49,664 bases of DNA from Desulfurococcales archaeon. Lineage in GTDB: Archaea; Thermoproteota; Thermoprotei_A; Sulfolobales; WAQK01. The translations under genes were made by a program, and so were the position numbers. Shown piece by piece: positions 24,654 through 32,427 of the stretch. Under the pieces are notes generated by a model, which was not told the DNA's origin, made no database searches, and saw only the letters and a program-made list of their open reading frames with translations. Where the stretch lies: positions 1-49,664 of the forward strand of contig JALWQH010000038.1 of NCBI GenBank assembly GCA_027083135.1, given 5' to 3'. How positions within the stretch are numbered: the stretch's first letter is position 1; each line of letters starts with the position of its first letter.

Positions 24654-25410
24654 CCCTCCATAGATCTATTCTCCTGAATTCAGGCCAATAAGCCTCGCAG
24701 AAATAGAGTTCAGAGTAGGCTGACTGCCAGAGCAGGAAGTTGCTTATTCTCTCCTCCCCCGACGTCCTTATGATCAGGTCGGGGTCAGGCGCTTCAGCCG
24801 TGTATAGGTGGTCTCTGAACACCTCCTCAGTTATCGAGGATGGTTTCAGTACGCCCTGGGAGACCTCCTCAGCTATTCTGCGGACAGCGTCTAATATTTC
24901 CTGCCTCCCACCATAGCATAGTGCTATGTATAGTAGGGGACCGCTCCTTTCAGCTGTTCTACGCTCAACTTCCCTAGCTAGTTTCACCACGCTTGCTGGA
25001 GCCAGATCCAGTCTTCCTATAACCTTCACTCTTAATCCTCTTTTCTCAGCCTTCTCATCGCTCATTAGTTCTCTAAGCCCCTTCTCAGCCAGCTCGAACA
25101 ACTTCTCCCTCTCCTCAGGAGGCCTGTAGAGGCAATTCTCAGCCGACATAGCATATATGGTGACAGTCTTTACCCCTAGATCCCATATCCAGTCCAAGGT
25201 TTCCCTCAGCTTCCTGTAACCCTCCCTGTGCCCAAACCATGGTGGAAGCTTGTTGAGGCTAGCCCACCTCCTATTACCGTCGGGAATTATGCCTATGTGT
25301 CTAGGCATAGATCCCCTTCTAATCTGCCTCCACAGTACCTGCTCATAGATCCTGTAGATAGGGGCAAGTATTATTCTTCCAAGATACCGTAGAGGCGTTG
25401 ATCCCCTCAT
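24610..25410 (-). CDS. uppS: cis-prenyltransferase (polyprenyl diphosphate synthase, UppS/DHDDS family)
   Basis: Characteristic motifs are HIGIIPDGNRRWA (about 38-50, with the catalytic aspartate and RR), SAENCLYRPPEE (the SxENWxRPxxE motif with Cys for Trp), and the C-terminal RTSGEERISNFLLWQ followed by YSELYF. It condenses isopentenyl diphosphate with an allylic starter to make the long cis-polyprenyl chain of archaeal dolichol, the glycan carrier for N-glycosylation. Length 266 is normal. The promoter is the symmetric TATA element at 25441-25450. Confidence 0.92.
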   Translation of the reverse strand: MRGSTPLRYLGRIILAPIYRIYEQVLWRQIRRGSMPRHIGIIPDGNRRWASLNKLPPWFGHREGYRKLRETLDWIWDLGVKTVTIYAMSAENCLYRPPEEREKLFELAEKGLRELMSDEKAEKRGLRVKVIGRLDLAPASVVKLAREVERRTAERSGPLLYIALCYGGRQEILDAVRRIAEEVSQGVLKPSSITEEVFRDHLYTAEAPDPDLIIRTSGEERISNFLLWQSAYSELYFCEAYWPEFRRIDLWRAIRSYQRRQRRFGR

Positions 25411-25440
25411 CTCTATCGGAAACCGTATCTTATACGTGTC

Positions 25441-25450
25441 CTTATAAATT
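25441..25450. promoter_or_regulatory. Shared TATA element between divergent genes
   Basis: CTTATAAATT is centred 35 nt from the cis-prenyltransferase ATG (25410) and 36 nt from the NTPase ATG (25481). No other TATA candidate is needed for either gene. Confidence 0.6.
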
Positions 25451-25480
25451 GCTTCATCCTAAAGGGCAGAGGGGTCAAGC

Positions 25481-26062
25481 ATGCTTGTAGCGGTAGGCTC
25501 CTCTAATCCATCTAAGGTCAATGCTGTTAGAGCAGTGTGGAAGATACTGGGGGATGCCGAGGTTAAGGGTGTTGAAGTGGAGACAGGGATACCTCCTCAG
25601 CCTATAGGCTTAAGCCAGACGCTGAGAGGCGCTGCAAACAGGGCTCTCAGAGCCATGGATGCCTTAAACGCCGACTACGGTGTGGGAATAGAGGCAGGCC
25701 TCATACCCGTACCAAGCACCTCAGGCTACCTTGACCTTCAGGCAGCAGTAGTCGTGGGGCCTGGGAGGAGAGCCAGCATAGGCTTCTCCCAGGCATTCGA
25801 ACTCCCAGCAGAATGGGTTCAACACATAATACTTGGCGGCCATGAACTCGAAGACGTTGCAGTAGAAAAGACAGGGATACCGCGCATAGGTGAGAAGATA
25901 GGCGTTATAGGCTGGCTTACCTCAGGCCTAGTTACAAGGCTAGATCTATCCTCCCAGGCAGTAATGATGGCTCTAATACCATGGAGCAGGAACAAGATAT
26001 ATGGTTCTCTAATACACATCGAAAAGCTACTGGAAAAACTAGGCAACGAGGCATCCAGGTAG
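25481..26062 (+). CDS. YjjX/DUF84-type inosine/xanthosine triphosphatase
   Basis: The ITPase-like fold begins VAVGSSNPSKVNAV, with the typical SNPSK phosphate loop, and continues with GLSQTLRGAANRA and YGVGIEAGL, all markers of the DUF84 branch (E. coli YjjX, MJ0226 relatives). It removes non-canonical ITP/XTP from the nucleotide pool. Length 193 fits. The start is ATG with GAGGGG upstream; transcription is likely from the shared TATA element. Confidence 0.85.
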   Translation: MLVAVGSSNPSKVNAVRAVWKILGDAEVKGVEVETGIPPQPIGLSQTLRGAANRALRAMDALNADYGVGIEAGLIPVPSTSGYLDLQAAVVVGPGRRASIGFSQAFELPAEWVQHIILGGHELEDVAVEKTGIPRIGEKIGVIGWLTSGLVTRLDLSSQAVMMALIPWSRNKIYGSLIHIEKLLEKLGNEASR

Positions 26063-26246
26063 AGGTGCAGGCAGACTCGCAGGACACCCAATATTAAGGC
26101 AGGCTGCTCTGAAACCCGCTCTCCATAAAGCTTCCACATACTTCAGTTCTGCTTGGATTCCGCCCTCCAGCATCCTCTTATTTACTAAGGGCCCATGGGT
26201 TCCTGAAGCCTAAGGTATAGGAGCCTGCATCCATGAGAATAACTGC

Positions 26247-26263
26247 CTTCTCCCTAGGAGAAG
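26247..26263. repeat. 17-bp inverted repeat in the gap before the S8e gene
   Basis: CTTCTCC and GGAGAAG flank a 3-bp centre, within a 293-bp gap (26063-26355) that otherwise holds only the S8e promoter. It may be a hairpin or a protein site; no gene was found in the gap. Confidence 0.45.
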
Positions 26264-26310
26264 ATACGCGTGTTCTTATGAAATATAGTGGTGTGTAGAA
26301 TTGCTCCCAG

Positions 26311-26320
26311 TAAATAATAT
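26311..26320 (+). promoter_or_regulatory. TATA box of the S8e-SRP19 operon
   Basis: TAAATAATAT predicts a start near 26342; GGTGGGG at 26347-26353 then serves as ribosome binding site for ATG 26356. Confidence 0.55.
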
Positions 26321-26355
26321 TAGCAGGCTGAGAAGAGGAGGAAGGCGGTGGGGAT

Positions 26356-26745
26356 ATGAGCTACTATCAGGGCAACGACCTCAGGAAGCCTAGTGGTGGG
26401 CACAAGGCCAGGCATCATAAGGTTAAACGGAAATACGAGCTTGGAAGACCTTTCACGGAGACAAGGCTAGGCCATGATGATAAGAGAAAGGTGAGCAGAG
26501 TTAGAGGGGGGAATATTAAGGTTAGGGCAAGGATCATTGCATTTGCCAATGTAACAGACCCTGAGAAAGGCGTTACAAGGAAGACAAGGATACTCAGGGT
26601 TCTGGAGAATAAGGCTAATCCGCATTATACGCGTAGAAACATAATTGTTAAAGGCACAGTTATTGAGACCGAGCTCGGAAAAGCTGTTGTGACTTCTAGG
26701 CCTGGGCAGGACGGCGTGGTCAACGCTGTTTTAACGAGATCCTAG
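26356..26745 (+). CDS. rps8e: Ribosomal protein S8e
   Basis: A small-subunit ribosomal protein found only in archaea and eukaryotes. The basic N terminus with KPSGGHKARHHKVKRKYELG, the TRKTRILRVLENKANPHY segment and a C-terminal VTSRPGQDG are diagnostic. Length 129 is typical for archaeal S8e, which lacks the eukaryotic insertion. SRP19 begins 20 nt downstream, so the two are likely one transcript. Confidence 0.95.
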   Translation: MSYYQGNDLRKPSGGHKARHHKVKRKYELGRPFTETRLGHDDKRKVSRVRGGNIKVRARIIAFANVTDPEKGVTRKTRILRVLENKANPHYTRRNIIVKGTVIETELGKAVVTSRPGQDGVVNAVLTRS

Positions 26746-26765
26746 GCTTCTCGGTGACATAAGCC

Positions 26766-27065
26766 TTGACAAAAAGAGAATATAAGGATCGCAGGATAAC
26801 CATATGGCCCATATACATAGACTCCTCAGAGCCCCGTGGACAGGGTAGGAGGCTCCCACTAGGAGAGGCTGTACGTAAACCAAGAGTGGAGGAGATACTC
26901 GAGGCCGCTGAGGAGCTGGGCTTAAATCCCGAGAGAATAGAGGCATCATACCCTAGGAAATGGTGGAATATTAGAGAGGCAGTACTAGTAGATAAAAAAG
27001 GATCTAAGAGGGAGATCCTACGGGCAATAGCTTCAAAGATAAGGGAGAACAGGTTGAAACACTAG
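26766..27065 (+). CDS. srp19: Signal recognition particle 19 kDa protein
   Basis: The IWPIYIDSSEPRGQGRRLP segment near the N terminus and the SYPRKWW motif around residue 61 identify SRP19. It binds helices 6 and 8 of SRP RNA and allows SRP54 loading during protein targeting to the membrane. Length 99 is normal. TTG start. The SRP RNA itself was not found in the window. Confidence 0.94.
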   Translation: MTKREYKDRRITIWPIYIDSSEPRGQGRRLPLGEAVRKPRVEEILEAAEELGLNPERIEASYPRKWWNIREAVLVDKKGSKREILRAIASKIRENRLKH

Positions 27066-27118
27066 GTATTACCGCGAACCCTCATGGCATTCTAAGTATG
27101 GTTTCAAGGGCCCCAGCC

Positions 27119-27128
27119 TTTAAATAAT
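27119..27128 (+). promoter_or_regulatory. TATA box of the gar1-tfb operon
   Basis: TTTAAATAAT predicts transcription from about 27150. This rules against the in-frame ATG at 27132 and in favour of GTG 27177 as the start of gar1. Confidence 0.6.
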
Positions 27129-27176
27129 ACCATGGGTAATACCCTTAGATGCCATCCTACGGCCGGGGGCCTAGCG

Positions 27177-27467
27177 GTGAAGCGTGTGGGTCGTGTTGAC
27201 AAAGTTGTGCGGACAGGCCTTATCCTGGTCAGAATAGAGGGTTCTAAGCCGCCTAAAATAGGGTGGAAGCTGTATACTGAGGATAAAAGGCCTGCTGGAA
27301 TAGTGGTGGACATCATAGGCCCCGTGGATAAGCCTTTCGCCGTGGTTAAGCCTCTCGAAGGCATCACGATGGTTGAGGGAGAGGAGCTTTACCAGGCTCC
27401 TCCACGCCCTAGGAGGAGTAGGGGGAGACGCAGACCCCCGGCCAGGAGGCGGGGTAGGAGGAGATGA
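27177..27467 (+). CDS. gar1: H/ACA RNP protein Gar1
   Basis: From GTG 27177 the product starts (M)KRVGRVDKVVRTGLILVR, the standard first strand of archaeal Gar1, followed by the six-strand barrel with PAGIVVDIIGPVDKPFAVVKP and an Arg/Pro-rich tail. Gar1 binds the Cbf5 pseudouridine synthase in H/ACA ribonucleoproteins and helps substrate turnover. The start is set by the upstream TATA box and by family length. The stop overlaps the tfb start (ATGA), a gene pairing seen across archaea. Confidence 0.9.
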   Translation: MKRVGRVDKVVRTGLILVRIEGSKPPKIGWKLYTEDKRPAGIVVDIIGPVDKPFAVVKPLEGITMVEGEELYQAPPRPRRSRGRRRPPARRRGRRR

Positions 27468-28381
27468 GTATAAGCATACAGCCAAGCTCTATATGTAAGC
27501 GTGAAAGCATTATCTTTGATGAGGAGAGGGGGGAGTATATTTGCCTTGAGACGGGGGAGGTCCTAGAACACCACGTCATAGACCAGGGGCCAGAATGGAG
27601 AGCATTCACACCAGAGGATGATGCACGCAGGAATAGGACAGGCTCCCCGCTTACGCCAAGGGTTCATGATAGGGGGCTTACGACGGTTATAGACATATAT
27701 GATGTGAGGAGATACGCTCATTCTCCACGTCAGAAGAAGAGGGCTAGAATGCTTGCCAAGCTTCAGCGCAGGGTAAGGGTATCGAAGAGCGATAAGAAGC
27801 TCGTGGATACTCTGGCCGTAATGAACAGTGCTGCAGCGCGGCTTGGGCTTCCACAGACGGTTAAGGATGAGGCCGCCACTATTCTGAGAAAAGCCGTGGC
27901 TGCCCGCCTTATACGTGCCCCTAAGCGCAACGCATATGTCGCTGCCTCAATGCTCGCCGCTGCAAGGGTTTACGACTACCCATTATCGCAGAGAGATGTT
28001 ATGAGCGTGCTGGATATAGAGCGTAAGGAGGAGATATGGCATGCCCTGAAGAAACTGGTTGAAAACAAGATCCTAGGTCATGCTAGATACAGGTCGCCTG
28101 ATCCTAGGAAATACGTGTATAGGCTTTCAAACAGGCTTGGCTTACCCGATAGCATAGCTTCAAGAGCCGCCTATCTCTTAGGTGTAGCTGAGAAGCATAG
28201 TGTTACTAATGGTAAAAGCCCTATAGGAATGGCTGCTGCAGCCGTTTACCTTGCCAGCGTATTCTTCGATGACAAGAGAACACAGAAGGAAGTTGCAGAC
28301 AGCGCAGGTATAACTGAGGTTACTGTTCGAAACAGGTATAGGGACATCGTCGAGAACTTCGACATAGAAATCCTCATCTAA
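27464..28381 (+). CDS. tfb: Transcription initiation factor B (TFB), divergent paralogue
   Basis: The zinc-ribbon region has two cysteines (Cys11 in ICKRES and Cys27 in YICLETGEV) in place of four, as in other crenarchaeal TFBs. The B-reader/linker (DQGPEWRAFTPEDD) and two cyclin repeats follow, ending in the TQKEVADSAGITEVTVRNRY helix that reads the BRE. The first cyclin repeat is unusual: the GRSIE-type helix seen in the main TFB is replaced by APKRNAYVAASMLAAARV. This suggests a second TFB rather than the housekeeping one; that remains inference. It follows gar1 with a 4-nt overlap. Confidence 0.88.
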   Translation: MSISIQPSSICKRESIIFDEERGEYICLETGEVLEHHVIDQGPEWRAFTPEDDARRNRTGSPLTPRVHDRGLTTVIDIYDVRRYAHSPRQKKRARMLAKLQRRVRVSKSDKKLVDTLAVMNSAAARLGLPQTVKDEAATILRKAVAARLIRAPKRNAYVAASMLAAARVYDYPLSQRDVMSVLDIERKEEIWHALKKLVENKILGHARYRSPDPRKYVYRLSNRLGLPDSIASRAAYLLGVAEKHSVTNGKSPIGMAAAAVYLASVFFDDKRTQKEVADSAGITEVTVRNRYRDIVENFDIEILI

Positions 28382-28407
28382 TCCAGCTTAAATAATCAAA
28401 CCATATG

Positions 28408-28412
28408 TTTTT
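28408..28412 (+). terminator. T-run terminator after tfb
   Basis: TTTTT lies 27 nt after the tfb stop, followed by CCCGG and a second short TTTT (near 28425). Oligo-T on the coding strand is the normal archaeal termination signal. Confidence 0.45.
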
Positions 28413-28488
28413 CCCGGTTACCAATTTTAGCCTATCTCTCCTAATCCACATGTAACCTAATCATTATCCCCTATATCAGCGTGGTTAA

Positions 28489-28522
28489 GCCTCACTCTAA
28501 ATAAAGATATATGGGGTGAGGC
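28489..28522. promoter_or_regulatory. TATA box flanked by an inverted repeat, upstream of the TFE-beta gene
   Basis: TAAATAAAG (about 28498-28506) sits between GCCTCAC (28489-28495) and GTGAGGC (28516-28522), a perfect 7-bp inverted repeat with a 20-bp spacer. A dimeric regulator bound to both arms would cover the TATA box and start site. Confidence 0.5.
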
Positions 28523-28561
28523 TAGAATAATTCTTGACAGCGTCTTAAGGTGATGAACCTA

Positions 28562-28963
28562 ATGACATTGACGCGGAAGGAGAGAAGCCAGGGAGCAACG
28601 CAGATAAGCATACTTGAGGAGAAAGCCCTCAGCCTGATTAAAGGAAGGGGGGACCAGGGAGTCCCGCAAAGTGAGCTTTGGAAGCTTCTAGGCATAGATA
28701 GCCGGGATGGTTCAAGGATAACGTTGAGGCTTCTTAAGAAAGGCCTGATCACAAGAGAGCCGACAACATATAACGGTAAGAAAACATATATACTCTACTA
28801 TGTCCAGCCTCGTGTTTCCAAGGCGTTAATCAAGATAGATTCGATCAAGGATATACCATGCTTCAGATGCCCCTATGCTGACAGATGCGGGCCTGGAAAC
28901 TTCTATAACCCTGAGACATGTGTCTACTTGAGCCAATGGCTTAGGGAGGCCAAGGATCCTTAA
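28562..28963 (+). CDS. Transcription factor TFE-beta (RPC39/RPC34 homologue, Fe-S)
   Basis: A winged-helix domain (about residues 15-80, VPQSELWKLLGID, LLKKGLITRE) is followed by a C-terminal cysteine cluster Cys100, Cys103, Cys109, Cys120 in CFRCPYADRC and ETC. This layout matches archaeal TFE-beta, the homologue of human RPC39, whose 4Fe-4S cluster is needed to pair with TFE-alpha and open the promoter DNA. It is a crenarchaeal feature lost in many euryarchaea. ATG 28562 lies seven bases after AGGTGAT; ATG 28553 and GTG 28550 are in frame. Confidence 0.85.
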   Translation: MTLTRKERSQGATQISILEEKALSLIKGRGDQGVPQSELWKLLGIDSRDGSRITLRLLKKGLITREPTTYNGKKTYILYYVQPRVSKALIKIDSIKDIPCFRCPYADRCGPGNFYNPETCVYLSQWLREAKDP

Positions 28964-29045
28964 CGCCAGGGCATACATCAAATATTGTTTAGCATCAATG
29001 AGCCGGAAAATACTGGATAAAGGTTGGATGATGCTGGGGAACATG

Positions 29046-30326
29046 TTAGGGAGTGTTTATTATTCCAGGAAGCTTTGGAAACGATGCTGCTAAGGCTATG
29101 TGTCGTGCACCGGTTATGAAGCGCGTCATCCGTTCTACGCCTAACCCCCACCCGGCGCTCGGAGGTATGCCTCCACCTTCAGCCAATTCTAATAGCCACT
29201 TATATCTAGCTGGATTTTCTCCCAGAGCCTTTATTCTTTCAGCCAGCTTGTCGGCCCTGTATTCTCTCTCCCCGCCATCTATTACTTCTCCATATCCTTT
29301 TGGAAGTATTAGGTTGAAGTCCCTGTTATACCTAGGGTCATAGGGGTCGGGTTTATAGTAGAAGCCTCTGCTCGTGACTGGGAAGCCTGTTATCCATACA
29401 GGTGTGTCGAAATGCTCCGCTACTGCTGTCTCAGCCTCATGGCTCAGCTCCATGCCCCACTCAACATCGTATCCCAGCCTCTTTGCCAGGCTTAAGGCTT
29501 CCTCATAGCTTATCTTCTGGAATGGGGGTTTAAGCTCCCTGAATCCTGGGTTAAGGCCTAACACTAGATCCTGGTGTTCATCTAGTAGTTTCTTTGAGGC
29601 GTAGTGCAGGGTCTTCTCGGCAAGGCTCATAGCCTCCTCCGCGCTCAGAAGCATTGCCTCCACATCCAGCTGGGTGAACTCGGCTAGATGTCTTCCAGTG
29701 GAGATGTTCTCCTCAGGCTCCTCCCTTATGTTTCTAGCCACGAAGAATACTTTTTCGAACACGCCTATTCCAGCCTGCTTATACATTATCACGCTGCTTG
29801 TCAGCTCATATATACGGCCATATAATCTTGTCTCAAGTTTCCTAGCTCCTCTGAGGCCGGGATCCGATACTACTGATACCATTGGTGGTAGAAGCTCTAT
29901 GAACCCCTCACCATACAGGTATTCCCTAGCATACCGGAGGAACAGGTGTTGCACTAGTAGTGTTTTACTCCAGCGTGGATGCCTCATATACCAGGGGCTA
30001 TGCCTGGCCAGCTCCTCGAGGCTTCCAGGCAGCTCCAGGTAGCTTATAGGAGGCTTTGAGGGCTTAAGGCATACCTCATAGTCCTCCACGTGTAGTGATA
30101 GTCCATCATAGTAGCCCTCCATGCAGAGCAGCGTCTCGCCTGGCAGTCTCAGAATATCCTTCGACTTGGAGCCTTGGAGTGGCATTTCCCTCAGGCCGCT
30201 TGCATCACGTAGAAGTGGGTGGCCCTGCTCGCTGACACCTACAATCCACGCGATTATCCCTACATGGGATGGCTTTAGAATTCGGGATAGGAGATGGGAC
30301 CTAGCACAGTGTGTTAAAACACACAC
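29046..30326 (-). CDS. asnS: Asparaginyl-tRNA synthetase-like class II synthetase
   Basis: Class II motifs are present: motif 2 in FVARNIREEPEE followed by HLAEFTQLDVEA, and motif 3 in GWGLGVERMTRF. The segment NLILPKGYGEVIDGGERE and the DPYDP loop resemble asparaginyl rather than aspartyl enzymes. The first 95 residues form a weakly conserved OB-type anticodon-binding domain, which separates it from archaeal asparagine synthetase A (about 290 residues without that domain). It charges tRNA-Asn if the OB domain works. Start GTG sits inside a 16-bp palindrome (30309-30324). Confidence 0.76.
   Translation of the reverse strand: MCVLTHCARSHLLSRILKPSHVGIIAWIVGVSEQGHPLLRDASGLREMPLQGSKSKDILRLPGETLLCMEGYYDGLSLHVEDYEVCLKPSKPPISYLELPGSLEELARHSPWYMRHPRWSKTLLVQHLFLRYAREYLYGEGFIELLPPMVSVVSDPGLRGARKLETRLYGRIYELTSSVIMYKQAGIGVFEKVFFVARNIREEPEENISTGRHLAEFTQLDVEAMLLSAEEAMSLAEKTLHYASKKLLDEHQDLVLGLNPGFRELKPPFQKISYEEALSLAKRLGYDVEWGMELSHEAETAVAEHFDTPVWITGFPVTSRGFYYKPDPYDPRYNRDFNLILPKGYGEVIDGGEREYRADKLAERIKALGENPARYKWLLELAEGGGIPPSAGWGLGVERMTRFITGARHIALAASFPKLPGIINTP
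30309..30324. repeat. 16-bp palindrome at the start of the AsnRS-like gene
   Basis: GTGTGTT and AACACAC are separated by two bases. It spans the first codons of the gene, just downstream of the CTTAAG-type TATA candidate at 30361-30366, so it could be a repressor site or a 5'-end hairpin. Confidence 0.5.
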
Positions 30327-30420
30327 CTCTCACCGTGCATCTGCTGAGACAGGTGTAGTACTTAAGAGCTGCGCCGCTCATCATAGAGGAAGTGCAGCAT
30401 TATTTGAGGCGGGATAAGCG

Positions 30421-31206
30421 GTGACCCGCATACTCTGCGTAAGGGATGCAGGATTAGTGGAGGAGGCTCTCTCAGCACTAGGAAGACTAGGATTAGAGAG
30501 GGATGGATGCATAGACTTAGGGAGCTCTGACACGCGTGTAGAAAATGTTCTTAGAAGAGTGTTGGAAGACACGCTTGGCAGGGGGATCTTAAGCGGTATG
30601 GCCCTGGAAGCAGATCCTACTGCAAGGACTAGAGAGATATTATTGGAAGGCAGAGCAGAATGGGTTCTAACGCTACCTCCCCGCAGCGGCTCAGACTTAT
30701 GGTTTATTCTAGGGTTAAATGGGAGGAGAGGGGTGATTAGGGGTTCGGAGACAGCTATTCTGACAATAGCCTTAGCTGGAGCACTATATTCAGCAGGCTG
30801 GAATGCTGGCTTCCTATGGCCTGATAGAATTCTAGTGGATGGCGTGGAGACTGTTAGGATGAATGTAGAAGTGTTTGTAAGACCCTATAATATTGGGCTA
30901 CTCATATATCCACTTATAATTAGAGAGAGGGATATTTTTCTCCATTCTTCCCTCCTATTACTAGTCGTGCTGCACTTAGCATTCGTTGGAAAAATGATGC
31001 TTGAGGGGAAGGCTGAGGATCTGGTGTTCAAGGCTGCGCGCCTGGATTTAGCTAGGGGGAGAAGAGTGGTAGTGGAGGTTGAGGGAGGCCTGGTTGAGGG
31101 AGTGGCATTGGGATGTGATGATGATGGGCGATTAATCATTGAGACAGGTTTAGGAAGGGCTGCTATATCTAGTGGCAGGATAGCCTGGCTAGAGGGGTAT
31201 CATTAG
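30421..31206 (+). CDS. Degenerate biotin-protein ligase (BirA-fold) homologue
   Basis: The middle segment FLWPDRILVDG (about 137-147) aligns with the KWPNDxLVxG motif of biotin ligases. The last 50 residues (ARGRRVVVEVEGGLVEGVALG, DDGRLIIETG, SSGRI) match the SH3-like C-terminal domain of BirA. However, the biotin/ATP loop GRGRRG is missing and the catalytic lysine of KWPND is Leu. The protein is therefore unlikely to adenylate biotin and may be a regulatory or partner protein. GTG start; divergent from the AsnRS-like gene, and its 3' end overlaps the next, convergent gene by 18 nt. Confidence 0.62.
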   Translation: MTRILCVRDAGLVEEALSALGRLGLERDGCIDLGSSDTRVENVLRRVLEDTLGRGILSGMALEADPTARTREILLEGRAEWVLTLPPRSGSDLWFILGLNGRRGVIRGSETAILTIALAGALYSAGWNAGFLWPDRILVDGVETVRMNVEVFVRPYNIGLLIYPLIIRERDIFLHSSLLLLVVLHLAFVGKMMLEGKAEDLVFKAARLDLARGRRVVVEVEGGLVEGVALGCDDDGRLIIETGLGRAAISSGRIAWLEGYH

Positions 31207-32307
31207 GCTCCTTGGAACCCCCTTGACCTTTACTACTAGTAGCAGGTATGCTAGGCTCAGCACGAAGATGCCCATTGCTGCTTCTCCTGCAATGGGCCAG
31301 AGCACCGTGGATGCTAGGAGTAGGAGGAAGGGTGCATGCCCATACCTCCTCTCAGTGGATGTTCCCAGGAGAACGGGTAGCATGAGGGGGGCATGAATAT
31401 AAATGTGGGTTCCAATGAACCCCATTACAAGGGCGTGTATAACGGCTAGGGATCCTATTCTCCCATCCATCCAGAGGATAGTGGTTGCTGCAAGCCATAT
31501 CCAGGATGCAGTAACGTAGAGATGTCCCACTAGGAAGTATAAGTGACTTGACCTGGCAGGCCCAGGCCTCATGCCCAGCGCCTCGCTAAGCCTCCTAGGT
31601 GTGAGATACACCCTAGCTGCCAGGAAGTATAGTAGAGGTGATGCTGTAAGCACCCCTACTCCTAGCTTAGGGTAGAGAATCAAGGCTATGAGGCCTAAGC
31701 CGACCATACCATGCATTAATGCTACAAGCCTTGGATCAGCCCTCTCACCATACGTGGACGGCATAGAGTGGATAGTTACAGAGTATATGGCCTGGACGGG
31801 CAGAGCGTAGAGGAGGCCGATGATCTCAGGCCTATGAACACCCCCCCTAAACGCCAGGAACCCTGCATAGGCTGCTGTGGAAGCATATGTGAAAGACATT
31901 GAAAGAAGGGACAGCCTTACGCTCGGACCCCTTGGAGACATGGCTGAGTAAAGCATGCCTATGGAGAGGAGAAGAGATGAGAAAGCCAGAGCTGCCGCGC
32001 CAGCACTCCTCCCTCCAATCAGAACAGCTGCAGGCACTACGAGAAGAACAAGTGAAGAAGCCCTGAGAATCATGGAGGCTTTGGCCAGGATGCCTGAGGG
32101 CTTAATCCCTGAGACAGCGTAGGATACTGCTACACCCCCCACAAAGAGTGGTAGGAAGCCGAATACAATTAGATCCGCGTGGAGATGGTGGTTCCCAGCA
32201 GCCAGGACTCCGAGAGCCCCTAGCAGCAGCAAGAGCGAAGCAGCCACAGGAATCAATGCGGATCTCCTAGTATGGCTGATGAGCCAGGCAGACATGCTAC
32301 GCACCAT
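31189..32307 (-). CDS. NnrS-like histidine-rich polytopic membrane protein
   Basis: About eleven or twelve membrane helices cover the 372 residues. Conserved-looking histidines lie in or near helices: NHHLHADLIVFGF (about 40-52), HSMPSTYG, LMHGM, SHLYFLVGHLY and HALVMGFIGTHIYIHAP. This pattern resembles the NnrS/haem-copper-binding membrane family, where such histidines hold haem or metal, but similarity is weak. Start ATG is 25 nt from a TTTTTAATTATCC TATA candidate near 32330, consistent with a leaderless message. Confidence 0.5.
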   Translation of the reverse strand: MVRSMSAWLISHTRRSALIPVAASLLLLLGALGVLAAGNHHLHADLIVFGFLPLFVGGVAVSYAVSGIKPSGILAKASMILRASSLVLLVVPAAVLIGGRSAGAAALAFSSLLLSIGMLYSAMSPRGPSVRLSLLSMSFTYASTAAYAGFLAFRGGVHRPEIIGLLYALPVQAIYSVTIHSMPSTYGERADPRLVALMHGMVGLGLIALILYPKLGVGVLTASPLLYFLAARVYLTPRRLSEALGMRPGPARSSHLYFLVGHLYVTASWIWLAATTILWMDGRIGSLAVIHALVMGFIGTHIYIHAPLMLPVLLGTSTERRYGHAPFLLLLASTVLWPIAGEAAMGIFVLSLAYLLLVVKVKGVPRSLMIPL

Positions 32308-32393
32308 TGCCTAGTGTAGGATGAAAGGATAATTAAAAACCTTCATGTAATGAATCCGTATTTCCATCCTTTTCAGGCTTAATGCTAGACGAA

Positions 32394-32404
32394 CATAATA
32401 ATTA
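32394..32404 (+). promoter_or_regulatory. TATA box of the box C/D sRNA candidate
   Basis: ATAATAATTAG is centred about 28 nt before the terminal stem of the C/D sRNA at 32428. No protein gene starts downstream on this strand nearby, so the box is best explained by the small RNA. Confidence 0.5.
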
Positions 32405-32427
32405 GGTTGATCTGCCTATGCTTTCAT

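Noticed and set aside
27464-27560. Loss of two zinc-ribbon cysteines in TFB as a novelty
   Set aside because: The main Sulfolobus TFB shows the same CxxD/E ... CxxT pattern, so it is a crenarchaeal norm. Only the first cyclin repeat is flagged.
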